Source: Phascolarctobacterium sp. (lineage in GTDB: Bacteria > Bacillota > Negativicutes > Acidaminococcales > Acidaminococcaceae). From it: a stretch of 64,000 nt of DNA. This document shows, piece after piece, positions 62,438 to 64,000 of the stretch (position 1 is its first letter; every line of letters begins with the position of its first letter). Position numbers and translations under genes: made by a program. The DNA lies in contig JAHHUH010000005.1 of NCBI GenBank assembly GCA_020024105.1, positions 20,162 to 84,161 on the forward strand, in the 5' to 3' direction. Below the pieces are notes generated by a model. The model was not told the DNA's origin. It ran no database searches and was given only the letters and a program-made list of their open reading frames with translations.

Positions 62438-62815
62438 TGTTTGCTCTAAATTATGTGGTCGAGTTGTTCAGCATATGTGTGTTAGTTGTTACGGTTCTAT
62501 AGATAGGGTATAATAAGTTTCGCAAAATATGTCTGAAAAATTTTACGATTTAATCAATTAGAAACTCAAAGAATGAGCTTGTTGCAATAACGGAGAGACT
62601 CTTAATGAAATATTCGAATCTTTAAAGCAGAAAAGTTACTCAAGCAGCTAGTTAAACTACAAAGGCTATCATTGCGACAACTTTTACCACAGTCTTACTA
62701 TAACTCTGCAATGTTACTTTACATATGCTGTGTCTTATGAAAGTATTTCTTTTGCAATATTTATTACTGAGTTCTACACTGTTGTGAAAGTAGTGATGAA
62801 GAAGCTTTAATGGAG
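62438..62815 (+). other. AT-rich spacer before the IS relic
   Basis: No gene. A short reading LNEIFESLKQKSYSSS near 62605-62655 may be a worn N-terminal piece of the transposase, but that is not certain. Confidence 0.35.
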
Positions 62816-63650
62816 ATGTAGTTAGAGCGAATTTATGTACGCAGAATTGAGGATAGAACCGAAGCTTTGTAGGTACAAAGTTTTTTTCGTCTACTATTAT
62901 CGGACTTAAGAAAAATTCCTATATACTCATAGATGAAAGAAGTAACCGACATCTCAACGGTGATAAATACTACTATGTATATGTAGATGGAATCTGCTTG
63001 ATACGCAACTTGGTAGGCAAATTCGAGAACATAGATACAACTATGGCTATTGTAGTAAATGAGGACGGTTAACGTGAAGTACTATGTACTGCGCAGGGGA
63101 ATGAATGAAAGCAAGGCCAGTCGTGCTAGTTCCTTTCATTAGATTTGAGGAAGAAGTTTAGAAGGTTTAAAATTCGTGGTTGGAGATAAATGCACAGGTA
63201 TGTTAGAAGCAGTAGGAGAAGTGTATCTTGATGCTAAATTCCAATGCAGTACCATACCCTTTTACTTCAATTTTTTCTGTCGTACCTAGATCTAGGATTA
63301 AATATGCTGGTAAAATCTTTGGACCATTCATTCTCAAGAAAGTTGCTCAAGAGAAGGTCAAAGCGAACTTTGTTCTATGAGAATCAAAGATACTGTAAGG
63401 AATATTGAGGAAGGTATTGAAAAGAACATTACCTACTGTGATTTTCCTTTGAACACTGGACTAGGATATGTGCATGCAAAGTACCATCGAAAGGATCAAT
63501 AGTATTATTCGTAGGCGCATACGTGTGGTTGGTATTTTAACCAACGAAAACACTGCTCTAATACTTGTTTGTGTCCGATTACGATGTATAGATAGAACTC
63601 AAGATTTCTACAGAAAATTTCCTCGTAAATTATGATGGTAACTGATTGCA
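62815..63650 (+). pseudogene. IS256-family transposase relic
   Basis: Six or more pieces match an IS256-type (Mutator) transposase in order but in changing frames with stops: YVRRIEDRTEAL, HLNGDKYYYVYVDGICL (first DDE Asp region), IVVNEDG.REVL, VGDKCTGMLEAVGEVYLDA (second Asp region), NIEEGIEKNITYCDFP and TIERINSIIRRRIRVVG (catalytic Glu region). The element is dead. No terminal inverted repeats could be fixed. From 63651 to 64000 there is only AT-rich DNA, with a short open stretch (63719-63843) of LVREYQTLELENLVLEPERL type that I cannot place. Confidence 0.85.
62815..63650 (+). mobile_element. Decayed IS256-family insertion sequence
   Basis: Body of the insertion sequence as marked by the transposase pieces; ends are undefined, so the true limits may be larger. 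Confidence 0.6.
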
Positions 63651-64000
63651 GTATGAGTTGCATCTTTATGTTTTAAGCCTTTTGTAATATTAATTTTATC
63701 TATAAAAAGATAATAGTTTTGGTTCGTGAATATCAGACTTTAGAACTTGAAAATTTAGTGTTAGAACCAGAGCGTTTACACAATAAGATACCTATGTGTA
63801 TACAAATAGATAATGAAATATATTATGATTTAATGATAACGTAGATGATGTTTTATAAGGCATAAAACTAACATAAATTTTCCGTAAATCTTACATAAAA
63901 TTCTTAAATTAAACATATCCCAAAGTAAAATCCTGTATTTTACTCCAAGAAAAGACAATTCTGGATTATTTTTCTCTTTTATTAAGAAATCCATTATTTC

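Overview
This window comes from a diderm (outer-membrane-bearing) Firmicute of the Negativicutes, most likely near Acidaminococcaceae/Phascolarctobacterium. The class follows from the gene content: SLH-domain OmpM-type porins, a MlaD with a C-terminal beta domain, a BamA with few POTRA repeats, LpxI in place of LpxH, and a complete LPS pathway packed into one locus with Firmicute-style promoters and terminators. The family-level guess is an inference. Every gene I can support lies on the + strand.

Layout. (1) 1-4828: end of an unknown gene, then mlaE-mlaF-mlaD and a tolC-like gene with its own promoter. (2) 4968-8014: deoC, walJ-like hydrolase, a lipoprotein HtrA, rlmH. (3) 8233-9405: two decayed 3' ends of SLH-bearing trimeric autotransporter genes in tandem. 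(4) 9568-10386: a lipoprotein barnase and its barstar. (5) 10453-13711: ABC-F ATPase and MATE transporter. (6) 13783-29759: tamB, a sigma-70 family factor, a single-TM protein, bamA, an unknown exported beta-rich protein, three OmpH-type or coiled-coil chaperone candidates, lpxD, lpxL, lpxC, fabZ, lpxA, lpxI. (7) 29899-44649: lpxB, msbA, a waaA-lpxK fusion, kdsB, kdsA, kdsD, kdsC, a second lpxL-like gene, lptC, lptA, lptB, lptF/G, DUF3084, a RuvX-like gene and a cyclodeaminase. (8) 44686-44935: two tRNA-Ser genes. (9) 45836-50916: an ompM array of two intact porins and one wrecked copy sharing a leader element, with a frameshifted DUF535 gene between. (10) 51120-54306: two unknown exported proteins and lptD. 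(11) 54326-60679: the heptose pathway gmhA-hldE-hldD-gmhB, two heptosyltransferases and a WaaE-like glycosyltransferase. (12) 61118-64000: an AT-rich glycosyltransferase and an IS256-family relic.

Together these genes make lipid A-Kdo-heptose core (Lpx, Kds, Waa, Hld/Gmh), move it to the surface (MsbA, LptB/F/C/A/D), fold outer membrane proteins (BamA, OmpH-type chaperones, TamB, HtrA), shuttle phospholipids (MlaEFD) and supply porins that tether the outer membrane to peptidoglycan (OmpM).

The points I find most worth following are the sigma factor with a possible membrane-bound anti-sigma partner inside the tamB-bamA interval, the conserved leader element in front of all three ompM copies, the unknown beta-rich protein next to BamA, the WaaA-LpxK fusion, and the membrane-anchored barnase/barstar pair.
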